Below, piece by piece: positions 34,524-42,041 of a DNA stretch of 64,000 nucleotides. The stretch is taken from NCBI GenBank assembly GCA_039810045.1, contig JBDHWF010000004.1, forward strand, positions 1 to 64,000, given 5' to 3'. Position 1 is the first letter of the stretch, and each line of letters opens with the position of its first letter. Both the position numbers and the translations under genes were made by a program. Under the pieces are notes generated by a model, which was not told the origin of the DNA, searched no databases, and saw only the letters and a program-made list of their open reading frames with translations. This DNA comes from CADCWN01 sp039810045 (GTDB lineage Bacteria; Chloroflexota; Chloroflexia; Thermomicrobiales; CADCWN01).

Positions 34524-35135
34524 CTACTCCTCCTCATCTGTTGTTGCCAGCGTTGCTATCCATTGATGCTCAGGCGCGGCCTCTTGCAAGGCCCCGCGCA
34601 ACCACTGCCGCTGTGTACGGGTCAACAGTGGCAGCATACGCGCATGATCGAGCAGATCTTTGGGTCGCCTGCCGCGCGATTTATAGAGCAATTGCACTTC
34701 CGGCGCGAGAAACGGTATCCCCGCTGCATTGCGCAGCCCCAGTGTGCTCAGTGGTCGCTGCACTGTTGGATAGCGATGATAGCACCAGGCATCACCCGCA
34801 GTCGGCGCAAAGATCACCTGCAAAGCCCAAGGCGCGGTAGGGGCGGGTCGGCACCAGAGGCTCGCCCCTGGGCTGGTCAGTCGCTCCCCTTCTGCCCAGG
34901 GAGTCAGCACGCCATCCTGGGCGATCTGTAAATCCCAACCTGCTAGATATTGTTGCAGCACAACCTGATCACGCAACAACAATTCAACATCCAGATCTTC
35001 GTGGGGGCGCGTCTGCCGCCCAACCAGCAGATCGAAGGCCCAGCCACCAGCGATCCACCACGGCGCAGGGTAGTCGCGCAAGAGGGCTGCCGCTGCCCCG
35101 GGTGTCAGTGGTTCCCAGCGGCCAAGATCAACCAT
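34524..35135 (-). CDS. Nucleotidyltransferase-fold protein (aminoglycoside/lincosamide type)
   Basis: 203 residues from ATG 35135. WWIAGGWAFDLLVGRQTRPH followed by EDLDVELLL gives the GG...D.D pattern of the polymerase-beta-like nucleotidyltransferase fold, as in LinA/LinB- and AadA-like antibiotic-modifying enzymes; a KDLLDHARMLPLL helix follows near the C-terminus. Whether it modifies an antibiotic or a cell component is not known. The longest frame goes up to 35267 but overlaps rsmG in another frame and reads as out-of-frame sequence. The chosen ATG overlaps the rsmG stop (ATGGTTGA), a coupling arrangement. Confidence 0.75.
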   Translation of the reverse strand: MVDLGRWEPLTPGAAAALLRDYPAPWWIAGGWAFDLLVGRQTRPHEDLDVELLLRDQVVLQQYLAGWDLQIAQDGVLTPWAEGERLTSPGASLWCRPAPTAPWALQVIFAPTAGDAWCYHRYPTVQRPLSTLGLRNAAGIPFLAPEVQLLYKSRGRRPKDLLDHARMLPLLTRTQRQWLRGALQEAAPEHQWIATLATTDEEE

Positions 35136-35898
35136 TGAGGCCCAGTGGTTGCTTGGCTGGCAAGCCTGCGCCGCGTGGGTAACGCGGCAGTGTTCGCTCA
35201 ACCTTGGTGATCGGCACAACTGTCCGCCCTGGCAATTCCGGCAAGGTCGCAGGCACAAGGTCGCCAACCTGTCCCCCGAGCAGGCGGGCAGCCTGATTGC
35301 CCTGCATCAGTTCTGCCGTCAGATCACCAGCTTTCGGCGCAATGACCAGTCCGCCAACCCGCACAAATGGCAGACACCACTCCAGTAACGTTGGCAAGCG
35401 CGCCAGCGCTCGCGCTGTGACCAGATCAAATTGTTCGCGCCACTCTGCATGGCGACCAAGCTCTTCCGCGCGGCCCTGCACCGCGCCGATTCCGGCCAGA
35501 TGAAGGTCAGTGATCGTCTGTTGCAAAAAGGCGATCCGCTTGCCCGTGGCATCGAGCAAGGTAATGCGTAGTTGCGGCAAAGCGATCTTCAGCGGGATTC
35601 CTGGCACTCCGGCTCCGCTACCAACATCAAGGAGCGTTGGCCGCGTCGTCCCAGTCGCGATACACCAGGCACGAATCACTGGCACCAGGGAGAGCGCGTC
35701 GAGGAAGTGGAGGATTTGCACCTGGTCTGGTGCAGTGATTGCGGTGAGATTCATTCGTTCGTTGGTCGTCAGAAGGGCCGTGCCATATTGGCGGAACGCT
35801 GCCAACTGCTGGGCATCAAGCGCGATTCCCAATTGAGCAGCTCCTTGTTCGAGGATCGCCAGGTCAGCAAATGGATTGTGCAACCCCTCAGTCATCAT
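35128..35898 (-). CDS. rsmG: 16S rRNA (guanine527-N7)-methyltransferase
   Basis: 256 residues from ATG 35898 (ATGATG after GGGAGCG). Methylates G527 in 16S rRNA with S-adenosylmethionine. Family landmarks: YGTALLTTNERMNLTAIT, LHFLDALSLV, and the SAM-binding loop LLDVGSGAGVPGIPLKIA, then FDLVTARALARLPTLLEW and LVIAPKAG. The C-terminal 25 residues after ERTLPRYPRGAG are an ordinary family end. Sits in a minus-strand run GT9-rsmG-nucleotidyltransferase-PIG-L with gaps under 30 bases. In many bacteria rsmG loss gives low-level streptomycin resistance. Confidence 0.95.
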   Translation of the reverse strand: MMTEGLHNPFADLAILEQGAAQLGIALDAQQLAAFRQYGTALLTTNERMNLTAITAPDQVQILHFLDALSLVPVIRAWCIATGTTRPTLLDVGSGAGVPGIPLKIALPQLRITLLDATGKRIAFLQQTITDLHLAGIGAVQGRAEELGRHAEWREQFDLVTARALARLPTLLEWCLPFVRVGGLVIAPKAGDLTAELMQGNQAARLLGGQVGDLVPATLPELPGRTVVPITKVERTLPRYPRGAGLPAKQPLGLNG

Positions 35899-35922
35899 CG
35901 CTCCCAGGCAACAACGCATTCT

Positions 35923-37071
35923 CTATGCTGCGGTGACTGGATTCTCTTTCAGGACCTTTGTCAACTGCGCGATCACCGTCTCTGCTGACAGATCCCGCAT
36001 ACACGGATGCCCGTTAACCAGACAGTCGCTATTACGAAAGCGCTGTTCAATGCAGACGCGGCATTTGGTTGGGCTCAACGCCAACTGGACATGGGGGCCG
36101 CGTGGCGCCCAGAGTCGTACTGGACTCGCCCCATCGCCCTCGTGATCAACCCCAAACACAACGACGGTTGGGCAACCCACCGCAGCAGCGATGTGCATTG
36201 GCCCAGCATCAACGCAAACCGCTGCTTTGGCTGCAGCAAAAGCCCCAGCCAGTTCAGTCAGGCGGGTTTCGCCGCGCAGATCGATAACGGCGGTATGGTC
36301 AACCAACCAGTCTTCGTCGCCACCAGCATTGTACAGCCGTCGCTCGATCTCTGGGCGATGCCCTAACAACCCCACAGTCAATCCCTGCGCAGCACACCAC
36401 GCAATCACCTGCGCCCACCCCGCCACGTGCCATAACTTCGCCCCACGGGTTGTGGTGAGATGGAGCAAAATATCTGGTGTGACAAATGGGGCAGGAGCCG
36501 TTGGTACCTCCGTTTGCAATGGGTCAGTATCGTCGTCAGTCAGGCGGGCGAGGCGACAGAAAATCTCACCGATATAGTTGCTGTGGACCAATGGGGCATG
36601 ACGCGCCACAAACCCCGGCCCATTCCAATCGGTGTCAGCCAGCAGGCGATCAACGGGGTCATCGCGCCGAGGCAGGCGGCGGCGGAAGTCGGTCGTCAAC
36701 GCGCCGCCAGCGATATAGCGTGGGGCCACTGCGGTCACGACAACGACATTCAGTTCACTGAACTCATCGCAATTAATCGCCAGAATATAGTCGCCCGCTT
36801 CTTGCCGTCGCGCAGCCAGGAATGTCGTCAGCCGTTCGAGAAAAGCCCCCGGTTCGCCGCCATACAGGGAGCAACGCGCGGCGATATAGGGGCAGGCTTC
36901 CTCAAAGTCACGCGTGATTTCCCCGCCAAAGAAATCGATCACGCAGCCAGGGTATTTATGGCGTAGGCCACGTAACAGCGGGGTAATCACGACAAAGTTG
37001 CCGACCTTATCGGACGAAAAGACCGCAATATGCGGGCGTTCACCAAGCGGCTGATCGTCGAATGGCTCCAT
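35923..37071 (-). CDS. GT9-family glycosyltransferase (heptosyltransferase-like)
   Basis: 382 residues, GT-B fold. HIAVFSSDKVGNFVVITPLL at the N-terminus is the GT9 signature (family norm: RxGDxxxxTP), and KAAVCVDAGPMHIAAAVGCP with VVVFGVDHEG marks the ADP-sugar site. In Gram-negatives GT9 enzymes add heptose to LPS core; here, where no LPS genes are seen, it more likely decorates another surface glycan. Oddity: a C-terminal Cys cluster (KCRVC, SDCLVNGHPC), common in some heptosyltransferase-like proteins and possibly disulfide- or metal-related. ATG after GATAGGGGAGTA. Confidence 0.88.
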   Translation of the reverse strand: MEPFDDQPLGERPHIAVFSSDKVGNFVVITPLLRGLRHKYPGCVIDFFGGEITRDFEEACPYIAARCSLYGGEPGAFLERLTTFLAARRQEAGDYILAINCDEFSELNVVVVTAVAPRYIAGGALTTDFRRRLPRRDDPVDRLLADTDWNGPGFVARHAPLVHSNYIGEIFCRLARLTDDDTDPLQTEVPTAPAPFVTPDILLHLTTTRGAKLWHVAGWAQVIAWCAAQGLTVGLLGHRPEIERRLYNAGGDEDWLVDHTAVIDLRGETRLTELAGAFAAAKAAVCVDAGPMHIAAAVGCPTVVVFGVDHEGDGASPVRLWAPRGPHVQLALSPTKCRVCIEQRFRNSDCLVNGHPCMRDLSAETVIAQLTKVLKENPVTAA

Positions 37072-37093
37072 TACTCCCCTATCTCAGGCCAAA

Positions 37094-37795
37094 CTACTTC
37101 GCTGCCAATTCGTGCAACTTCGGCACCAATTCAGCAATCGTTGCCAGTTCCCAATAGCCCGCCCGCTGGGCGGCATCTGTTTCCACCAGTTCGTGCTGCC
37201 AGGTGATCTGATAGGGGATATGTACTGCCTGCGCCCCAATCGCAATCACTGGCAGGATATCCGACTTGACCGAGTTTCCAACCATCAGAAACTCGGCTGG
37301 GGCGATCCCACGCTGACGCAAAATCCGTTCGTAGGTCGCTGGATCTTTCTCCGAGACAATCTCAATCCCATCGAAGAATTCACCGAGGCCAGAGCCAGCA
37401 ATCCGGCTCTCCTGATGAAAGAGGTCGCCTTTCGTAATCAGCAGCAGTTCGTAGTCGTGATCCAGAATAGCAATCGTCTTGTGGACATCGGGGAGCAGTT
37501 CAACTGGATGGTCAAGCAATTCCTTGCCAATCGTCAGAATCGTCTGAATCTCTGCTGCGGTCACCCGTCCAGCCGAAAGTTCAATCGCGGTTTCGATCAT
37601 TGAGAGCATAAAACTTTTTACGCCATACCCAAAGAGGCGCAGGTTTGCCATCTCAATCGCAAAAAGTCGCTCCGCTGTACTATCGGCGGCAATATACGGC
37701 TGCAATAGCTGGTAAAAGCGTTCTTGCGACAACGCGAAAAGCGATTCATTGTGCCAGAGCGTATCATCACCATCGAACCCAATTGTACGCACCAT
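37094..37795 (-). CDS. HAD-superfamily hydrolase
   Basis: 233 residues, Mg2+-dependent phosphatase fold. Motif I is GFDGDDTLW with the nucleophile Asp8 and acid/base Asp10 (FDGDDT), motif II LLITKGD, motif III Lys in SEKDPATYE and motif IV VGNSVKSDILP. The helical cap between 20 and 95 fits subfamily IA. The substrate cannot be inferred. It starts 22 bases upstream of the GT9 gene on the same strand, so a role in nucleotide-sugar or sugar-phosphate handling for that enzyme is plausible but unproven. Confidence 0.88.
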   Translation of the reverse strand: MVRTIGFDGDDTLWHNESLFALSQERFYQLLQPYIAADSTAERLFAIEMANLRLFGYGVKSFMLSMIETAIELSAGRVTAAEIQTILTIGKELLDHPVELLPDVHKTIAILDHDYELLLITKGDLFHQESRIAGSGLGEFFDGIEIVSEKDPATYERILRQRGIAPAEFLMVGNSVKSDILPVIAIGAQAVHIPYQITWQHELVETDAAQRAGYWELATIAELVPKLHELAAK

Positions 37796-37864
37796 CGCCG
37801 CTTATCCCCAAACGTATCCGTAGCTTAACGGCACAAGTATAGCCTGATTCAGCGACAGACAGCG

Positions 37865-37892
37865 CAGTGCCGTGGACAATCGCCCACGGCAC
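37865..37892 (-). terminator. Stable hairpin after the rhodanese gene
   Basis: 10-bp perfect stem AGTGCCGTGG (37865-37874) and CCACGGCACT (37883-37892) between the rhodanese stop and the HAD start. No T-run follows on either strand, so termination is only suggested. Confidence 0.45.
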
Positions 37893-37917
37893 TCGGACAG
37901 TAACACTGCGTAGCAGG

Positions 37918-38310
37918 TTATTTCGTTGGCAAGCCTGCTTCTTTCCAGCCGCGAAGACCGCCATCAACGTAGCGCACATTCGTGAAACCCATATCTTTCA
38001 GGGTCTTGGCACCAAGCGCAGCCTGGCCGCCAGCAGCACAAGTCACGACCACTTCCTGATCGCGATCTTGCAAGCGCTTGTCGCGCATTGCTTCAGGCAA
38101 TTCCTGGTCGGCCTTAATCGCCAGCACACCCAGCGGCACATTGATTGCGCCAGGAATAGTGCCGCTTTCTTTGATTGCCTCTGGTTCCTGCACGTCGATC
38201 ACTAATGGTTTCTTGCTATTGCCTTCAAGTTGCTGCTGCAACGCTTGTGGCTCTACGCTCTTCACTTCGGATTTGGCCTCGCCAACCATCTGCATAAATG
38301 TCTTCGCCAC
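37918..38310 (-). CDS. Rhodanese-like domain protein
   Basis: 130 residues from GTG 38310, which follows GAAGGAGGACGTA; the frame extends 40 codons further but that part lies upstream of the ribosome-binding site. Single rhodanese fold: LVIDVQEPEAIKESGTIPGA, the active-site Cys in VVVTCAAGGQAALGAKTL and VRYVDGGLRGWKEAGLP at the end. The active loop reads CAAGGQ instead of the usual CxxGxR, so the Arg that helps bind thiosulfate is replaced by Gln. Sulfur transferase activity is likely but its donor and acceptor are unknown. Cytoplasmic. Confidence 0.9.
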   Translation of the reverse strand: MAKTFMQMVGEAKSEVKSVEPQALQQQLEGNSKKPLVIDVQEPEAIKESGTIPGAINVPLGVLAIKADQELPEAMRDKRLQDRDQEVVVTCAAGGQAALGAKTLKDMGFTNVRYVDGGLRGWKEAGLPTK

Positions 38311-38404
38311 TACGTCCTCCTTCGTACGAAATCGCCCACCACGACAATCAGCCCAGAGCTGACCTGGTGACGCTACTCTATCGTTGCGAGCAAGAACCTT
38401 GCCA

Positions 38405-38986
38405 CTAGCTCGCTTGCCGACGCGCAGCAATCAGATCACCCAACGCACGATACGTTGCCTCACGTATCACCCCCACCCCATTTGCCCGCCCCGACGACGA
38501 AGGGGTGACGAAAACCAGGCTCGGCGCAGTACCGATCTGGGCAGTGGGCTGTAGCCCCCACGCCGCCAGTGGCTGACCGAAGAACCGTTCATACGTCGCC
38601 CGCCCGTTGAACGCAACGACTCCGGGACGATAGTGCTCAATCTTCGCGGTCAGGGCTGCGCGGCCACTTTCCGCTACCGCGCGGGGGAGATCAGCAATGC
38701 CTGGGGTGGGGATAGGACAGAGGTCGGTGATCCCGATTCCCAGATCCAGCAATGACCGATCCTCGGTCGGGGCATAGACACGCGGGGTCAACCCAGCAGC
38801 GGCCAACAGCACCCAAAAGCGATTTCCTGGTCGCGCATAAAAATGCCCATGTATCGCCGAATAGACTGATGGGTTGAACCCGACAAAGAGCAGATCAAGG
38901 TTGGGGGCGAGAATATCTGCGAGACGCAGTGCCGCAATTTCCTCAGATGTCGGGGCCTGCTGGCTCCCTTTCGGCGGGCGTATCAT
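38405..38986 (-). CDS. mug: G/U mismatch-specific uracil/thymine DNA glycosylase
   Basis: 193 residues. Removes uracil or ethenocytosine from mismatched DNA (base excision repair). The catalytic motif reads VGFNPSVYSAIHGHFYARPG followed by NRFW (family norm GINPG...HF..PGNRFW), and the intercalating motif is TPSSSGRAN (norm NPSGLSR). The Asn of FNPS is kept, as in Mug/TDG. ATG 38986 overlaps the rlmB stop (TGATG); a GTG three bases upstream gives GTGA overlap and is an alternative start. The gene is thus translationally coupled to an rRNA methylase. Confidence 0.9.
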   Translation of the reverse strand: MIRPPKGSQQAPTSEEIAALRLADILAPNLDLLFVGFNPSVYSAIHGHFYARPGNRFWVLLAAAGLTPRVYAPTEDRSLLDLGIGITDLCPIPTPGIADLPRAVAESGRAALTAKIEHYRPGVVAFNGRATYERFFGQPLAAWGLQPTAQIGTAPSLVFVTPSSSGRANGVGVIREATYRALGDLIAARRQAS

Positions 38987-39762
38987 CACGAATCCCCCTG
39001 CGCCCGCTGGCGATCCGCCATGTAGAGCGCGATTGAACCCGCTACTGCTGCATTCAGCGACCCAATTGACCCGCGCATTGGCAGCCGCACCAGATAATCA
39101 CAGGCGTCGCGCACAAGGCGAGAGATCCCGCTGCCCTCACTGCCAACGACCAAAGCCAGCGCACCACGCAGGTCGGCACGATCGATCGGCATCGCCTCGG
39201 CGGTTCCTTCCAACCCAGCAACCCAGATATTGCGCTCCCGCATCTGCCCAATCGTCCGCGTCAGGTTTGTCACTTTGGCGATCTGCAACCACTCTGTCGC
39301 CCCAGCAGAGGCATTCACCACTGCCGGAGTAATTACCGCTGCGCGATGCTCAGGGAGAAAGACCCCACTCACACGCACGGCCTCGGCACTGCGGAGGAGG
39401 GTACCAACGTTTTGCGGATCCTGTAACTGATCGAGCAACAGGAATAGTGCGCCATCGGGCGATGCAGTGGCAAGTAGGTCTTCGGCGGCGGCATAAGGAT
39501 AGGGAGTCACTTCTAGCAACGCCCCCTGATGATTCACTCCTGGAACCAAACGATCCAGTTGATCGCGCTGAGCCTCCGTTGGGCGCACACCTGCCTGGGC
39601 TGCAGCATCAAGCAGGGGACGTAGCCCCGCCTCGCGAGAACCAGCCGCTAGCAGCAGCCGCTGATTACGCCGTCGTCCCGCCCGCAATGACTCAATAATC
39701 GCGTTGCGGCCATAGAGCCATTCGCTCGTCGCTGCTGGTCGCCCACGTTCGCCCCGCCCCAC
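38986..39762 (-). CDS. rlmB: 23S rRNA 2'-O-methyltransferase, SpoU/TrmH family (RlmB-like)
   Basis: About 258 residues from GTG 39762, preceded by AAGGAGCGGAGTA; the frame continues to 39900 but the extra head is not conserved in kind. N-terminal L30e-like RNA-binding part begins WLYGRNAIIESLRAGRR. The SPOUT trefoil-knot motifs are DQLQDPQNVGTLLRSAEA (motif 1), ALVVGSEGSGISRLVRDACD (motif 2) and LPMRGSIGSLNAAVAGSIAL (motif 3). Expected to methylate the ribose of G2251 in 23S rRNA; TrmH-type tRNA methylation is a less likely alternative. Cotranscribed with mug. Confidence 0.93.
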   Translation of the reverse strand: MGRGERGRPAATSEWLYGRNAIIESLRAGRRRNQRLLLAAGSREAGLRPLLDAAAQAGVRPTEAQRDQLDRLVPGVNHQGALLEVTPYPYAAAEDLLATASPDGALFLLLDQLQDPQNVGTLLRSAEAVRVSGVFLPEHRAAVITPAVVNASAGATEWLQIAKVTNLTRTIGQMRERNIWVAGLEGTAEAMPIDRADLRGALALVVGSEGSGISRLVRDACDYLVRLPMRGSIGSLNAAVAGSIALYMADRQRAQGDS

Positions 39763-39863
39763 TACTCCGCTCCTTACCGCCATCGTTGCCGCACTATCCG
39801 ACAGAATCGTACTCGCCCGCTGGCAATTACGGTAGGGTAGGCTGATCAATCGTGATCCGAGTT

Positions 39864-39872
39864 TGCTATACT
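39864..39872 (+). promoter_or_regulatory. Extended -10 promoter for the ZTP riboswitch-glyA transcript
   Basis: TGCTATACT at 39864-39872, the same nonamer as before the first rraA-like gene. No good -35. Predicted start near 39879, just before the riboswitch aptamer. Confidence 0.5.
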
Positions 39873-39878
39873 GTGGCC

Positions 39879-39964
39879 CAACGGATCCGCTCCGGGTCAC
39901 TGGCGAACAACGTGGGCAACCACGGGGAAGCCCGGATGCGCCTGATGAAGCCGCTCGCCTGGGC
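39879..39964 (+). promoter_or_regulatory. ZTP (pfl) riboswitch aptamer upstream of glyA
   Basis: P1 stem CCGGG (39892-39896) with CCCGG (39931-39935); conserved ACTGGCGAACA (39899-39909); P2 CGTGG (39911-39915) with CCACG (39920-39924) around a GCAA tetraloop, then GGGGAAGC. After a short linker comes the second conserved block CGCCTGGGC (39956-39964). Sequence and order match the ZTP/pfl class, which binds ZTP/ZMP (AICAR nucleotides that signal 10-formyl-THF shortage) and is known before glyA and other folate/purine genes. Binding would prevent the following terminator and raise glyA expression. Confidence 0.95.
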
Positions 39965-39967
39965 TTG

Positions 39968-39999
39968 GGGGCATCGACCCGCTGTCGAGGCCCCTTTTT
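39968..39999 (+). terminator. Riboswitch expression platform: intrinsic terminator before glyA
   Basis: Stem GGGGC (39968-39972), A/G mismatch, TCGAC (39974-39978) paired with GTCGA (39984-39988) and GCCCC (39990-39994), then five T (39995-39999). It begins three bases after the last conserved aptamer base and ends 55 bases before the glyA ATG, so it acts as a conditional terminator. Confidence 0.93.
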
Positions 40000-40054
40000 G
40001 CATTCCTCTGGCCGAACTGGGGCCGGGGATTCAGATCACGCAGGAGGAGTCTCT

Positions 40055-41569
40055 ATGACCACCACCGCTGCCCAATCATTACTCCTACGCTACCTGGAAG
40101 GCCACGAAAAAGCGTCGATCAACCCTGGTGCCGCTGCATTCTACGCCGCACTCGACGCCGTTGGCGCTGTCGCGCCCGAGGTGTCCGCCGCGATTGTGGC
40201 CGAACTGCGAGACCAGCGAAACACGCTGAAACTGATCGCTTCGGAGAATTATGCGTCGCTGGCAACACACCTGGCGATGGGCAACCTGTTCAGTGATAAA
40301 TATGCTGAAGGCTACGCCAACCACCGCTTCTACGCTGGCTGCGACAATGTTGATACGATCGAGGCTGCCGGGGCAGCACTCGCCTGCGAACTGTTCGGCG
40401 CAGAGTATGCCTATCTGCAACCACACTCCGGGGCCGACGCCAATCTGGTCGCGTTCAGCGCGATTCTCAGCGCGCGCGTGCAAGCACCCGCACTCGCCGA
40501 GTTGGGGCTAGAGGACCCCTCCAAAGCCACCCGCGAACAGTGGGCGAAGGTGCGCGAGGCGTATCACAATCAGCGTCTCCTGGCACTCGATTACTATTCT
40601 GGTGGTCACCTGACACACGGCTATCGGCACAATATCTCCAGCCAACTCTTTGATGTCTACTCATACTCGGTCGACAAAGAAACGAAGCTGCTCGATCTCG
40701 ATCAGGTTCGTCAGACAGCACTGGAAGTACGACCACTGATCTTGCTGGCGGGCTACAGCGCCTACCCTCGGCGGATCAACTTCAAGGAGATGCGGCAGAT
40801 TGCCGACGAAATCGGCGCAGTATTCATGGTCGATATGGCCCACTTCGCTGGGCTGGTTGCGGGCAAAGTCTTCACCGGCGATTTTGACCCCGTGGCCCAC
40901 GCGCAGGTCGTCTCCACTACCACGCACAAGACCCTGCGTGGCCCACGCGGGGGGATGGTGCTGGCAAACGAAGAATTCGCCCCCTGGGTCGATAAAGGCT
41001 GCCCCGCCATTCTTGGTGGGCCGCTGGCCCATGTGATGGCGGCCAAGACAGTCTCATTCCACGAAGCCTTGCGCCCGGAGTTCCGCACCTACGCAGCGCA
41101 GATTGTGGAGAATGCCCAGGCGCTAGCCGCTGGCTGCATCGAGGAAGGGCTCACTGTTCTCACTGGTGGCACCGACAATCACCTGCTGCTGATTGACGTA
41201 GCCGCCAACTTTAATCTGACTGGCCGACAGGCGGAGTCGGCACTGCGCGAGTGTGGGATCACCCTCAACCGCAACTCCCTCCCGTTTGACCAGAACGGAC
41301 CCTGGTACACCAGCGGCCTGCGAGTGGGCACGCCCGCCCTCACCACGCTAGGGATGGGCCAGGCCGAAATGCGCGAAGTCGCCGCGATTATTGGTAAAGT
41401 GCTACAAAATACCACCCCCACGACGACCAAGAGTGGCGAGCAGAGTAAGGCGCGCTATAAAGTCACCCCAGGCGTCGCCGACGAAGCACAGAGCCGAATC
41501 AACGATTTGTTGCAACGGCACCCGCTCTATCCCGAACTTGACCTCGATCTCAGCCAGCCTTCGGCATAA
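40055..41569 (+). CDS. glyA: Serine hydroxymethyltransferase
   Basis: 504 residues from ATG 40055 (AGGAGGAG upstream). The long frame from 39863 is the riboswitch read as protein and is rejected. Converts serine and THF to glycine and 5,10-methylene-THF, the main one-carbon entry, using PLP bound to Lys292 in STTTHKTLRGPRGG. Other landmarks: LIASENYAS, YAEGYANHRFYAGC, QPHSGADANL and YSGGHLTHGY. The protein is about 80 residues longer than the usual 415-430: a roughly 30-residue N-terminal extension and an insert (about 140-180) before GGHLTHG, as in the long SHMT type of some bacteria. Regulated by the ZTP riboswitch. An intrinsic hairpin follows. Confidence 0.97.
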   Translation: MTTTAAQSLLLRYLEGHEKASINPGAAAFYAALDAVGAVAPEVSAAIVAELRDQRNTLKLIASENYASLATHLAMGNLFSDKYAEGYANHRFYAGCDNVDTIEAAGAALACELFGAEYAYLQPHSGADANLVAFSAILSARVQAPALAELGLEDPSKATREQWAKVREAYHNQRLLALDYYSGGHLTHGYRHNISSQLFDVYSYSVDKETKLLDLDQVRQTALEVRPLILLAGYSAYPRRINFKEMRQIADEIGAVFMVDMAHFAGLVAGKVFTGDFDPVAHAQVVSTTTHKTLRGPRGGMVLANEEFAPWVDKGCPAILGGPLAHVMAAKTVSFHEALRPEFRTYAAQIVENAQALAAGCIEEGLTVLTGGTDNHLLLIDVAANFNLTGRQAESALRECGITLNRNSLPFDQNGPWYTSGLRVGTPALTTLGMGQAEMREVAAIIGKVLQNTTPTTTKSGEQSKARYKVTPGVADEAQSRINDLLQRHPLYPELDLDLSQPSA

Positions 41570-41577
41570 CCACGGCA

Positions 41578-41609
41578 CCAGCCCGCTGAGTTCACTTTCA
41601 GCGGGCTGG
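41578..41609 (+). terminator. Hairpin after glyA
   Basis: 12-bp perfect stem CCAGCCCGCTGA (41578-41589) and TCAGCGGGCTGG (41598-41609), 9 bases after the glyA stop. No T-run, so efficiency is uncertain. Confidence 0.6.
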
Positions 41610-41682
41610 TCGCTGCTCCCTGGCAAGCGCCGGATCAACGAGCGATAAGGAGCCTTTCACTGCTGATCGGGAGACTGTGTTG

Positions 41683-42006
41683 ATGAGCTGGCCCACCAGC
41701 GCTTTCGCGTTCCTGGCCGCAGTGCTGGTGATACTCTGTGGTATTGCGCTGGGGCGCTGGCTACGCCTAAAGCGCGGCGTCGATCTGACCGGGATCAGTC
41801 GGCTGTTGCTGACGATCACGCAGGGACTGATCTTGCTGGCGATTCTGGGCGGCCTCGACCAACGCCCGCTCAGCCGCGCCCTGGCTTTTGCTGGGCCGAT
41901 GAGTTTTGCCTGGGGCGTGTTGGCTGCCCTCACCCCAAGCGGCACCCCAATCGGGCGCTGGTGGCAACTCTGGCGCTGGGATCTGACGCCTCCGCCGAAG
42001 CACTGA
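41683..42006 (+). CDS. Small two-helix membrane protein (107 aa)
   Basis: I do not recognise a family. GGGAG lies 8 bases before ATG 41683 (the GTG at 41677 would be too close). Two hydrophobic segments, FAFLAAVLVILCGIALGRWL at about residues 8-27 and LLLTITQGLILLAILGGL at about 42-59, with a further weakly hydrophobic stretch near 70-85, and a basic tryptophan-rich tail. It is downstream of glyA but behind a hairpin, so cotranscription is unclear. An antisense frame over the same bases (41598-41945) lacks such features and is treated as a shadow. Confidence 0.6.
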   Translation: MSWPTSAFAFLAAVLVILCGIALGRWLRLKRGVDLTGISRLLLTITQGLILLAILGGLDQRPLSRALAFAGPMSFAWGVLAALTPSGTPIGRWWQLWRWDLTPPPKH

Positions 42007-42041
42007 ACGTCAGCGGCGCCTCCACCAAGATACCCAACGGC

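Noticed and set aside
39863..40054. N-terminal extension of GlyA (64 residues in the longest frame)
   Set aside because: The bases form the ZTP riboswitch and terminator; a strong ribosome-binding site and ATG lie at 40055.
41598..41945. 115-codon minus-strand frame opposite the small membrane protein
   Set aside because: No ribosome-binding site and Arg/Pro-rich; the plus-strand frame has both a site and hydrophobic helices.
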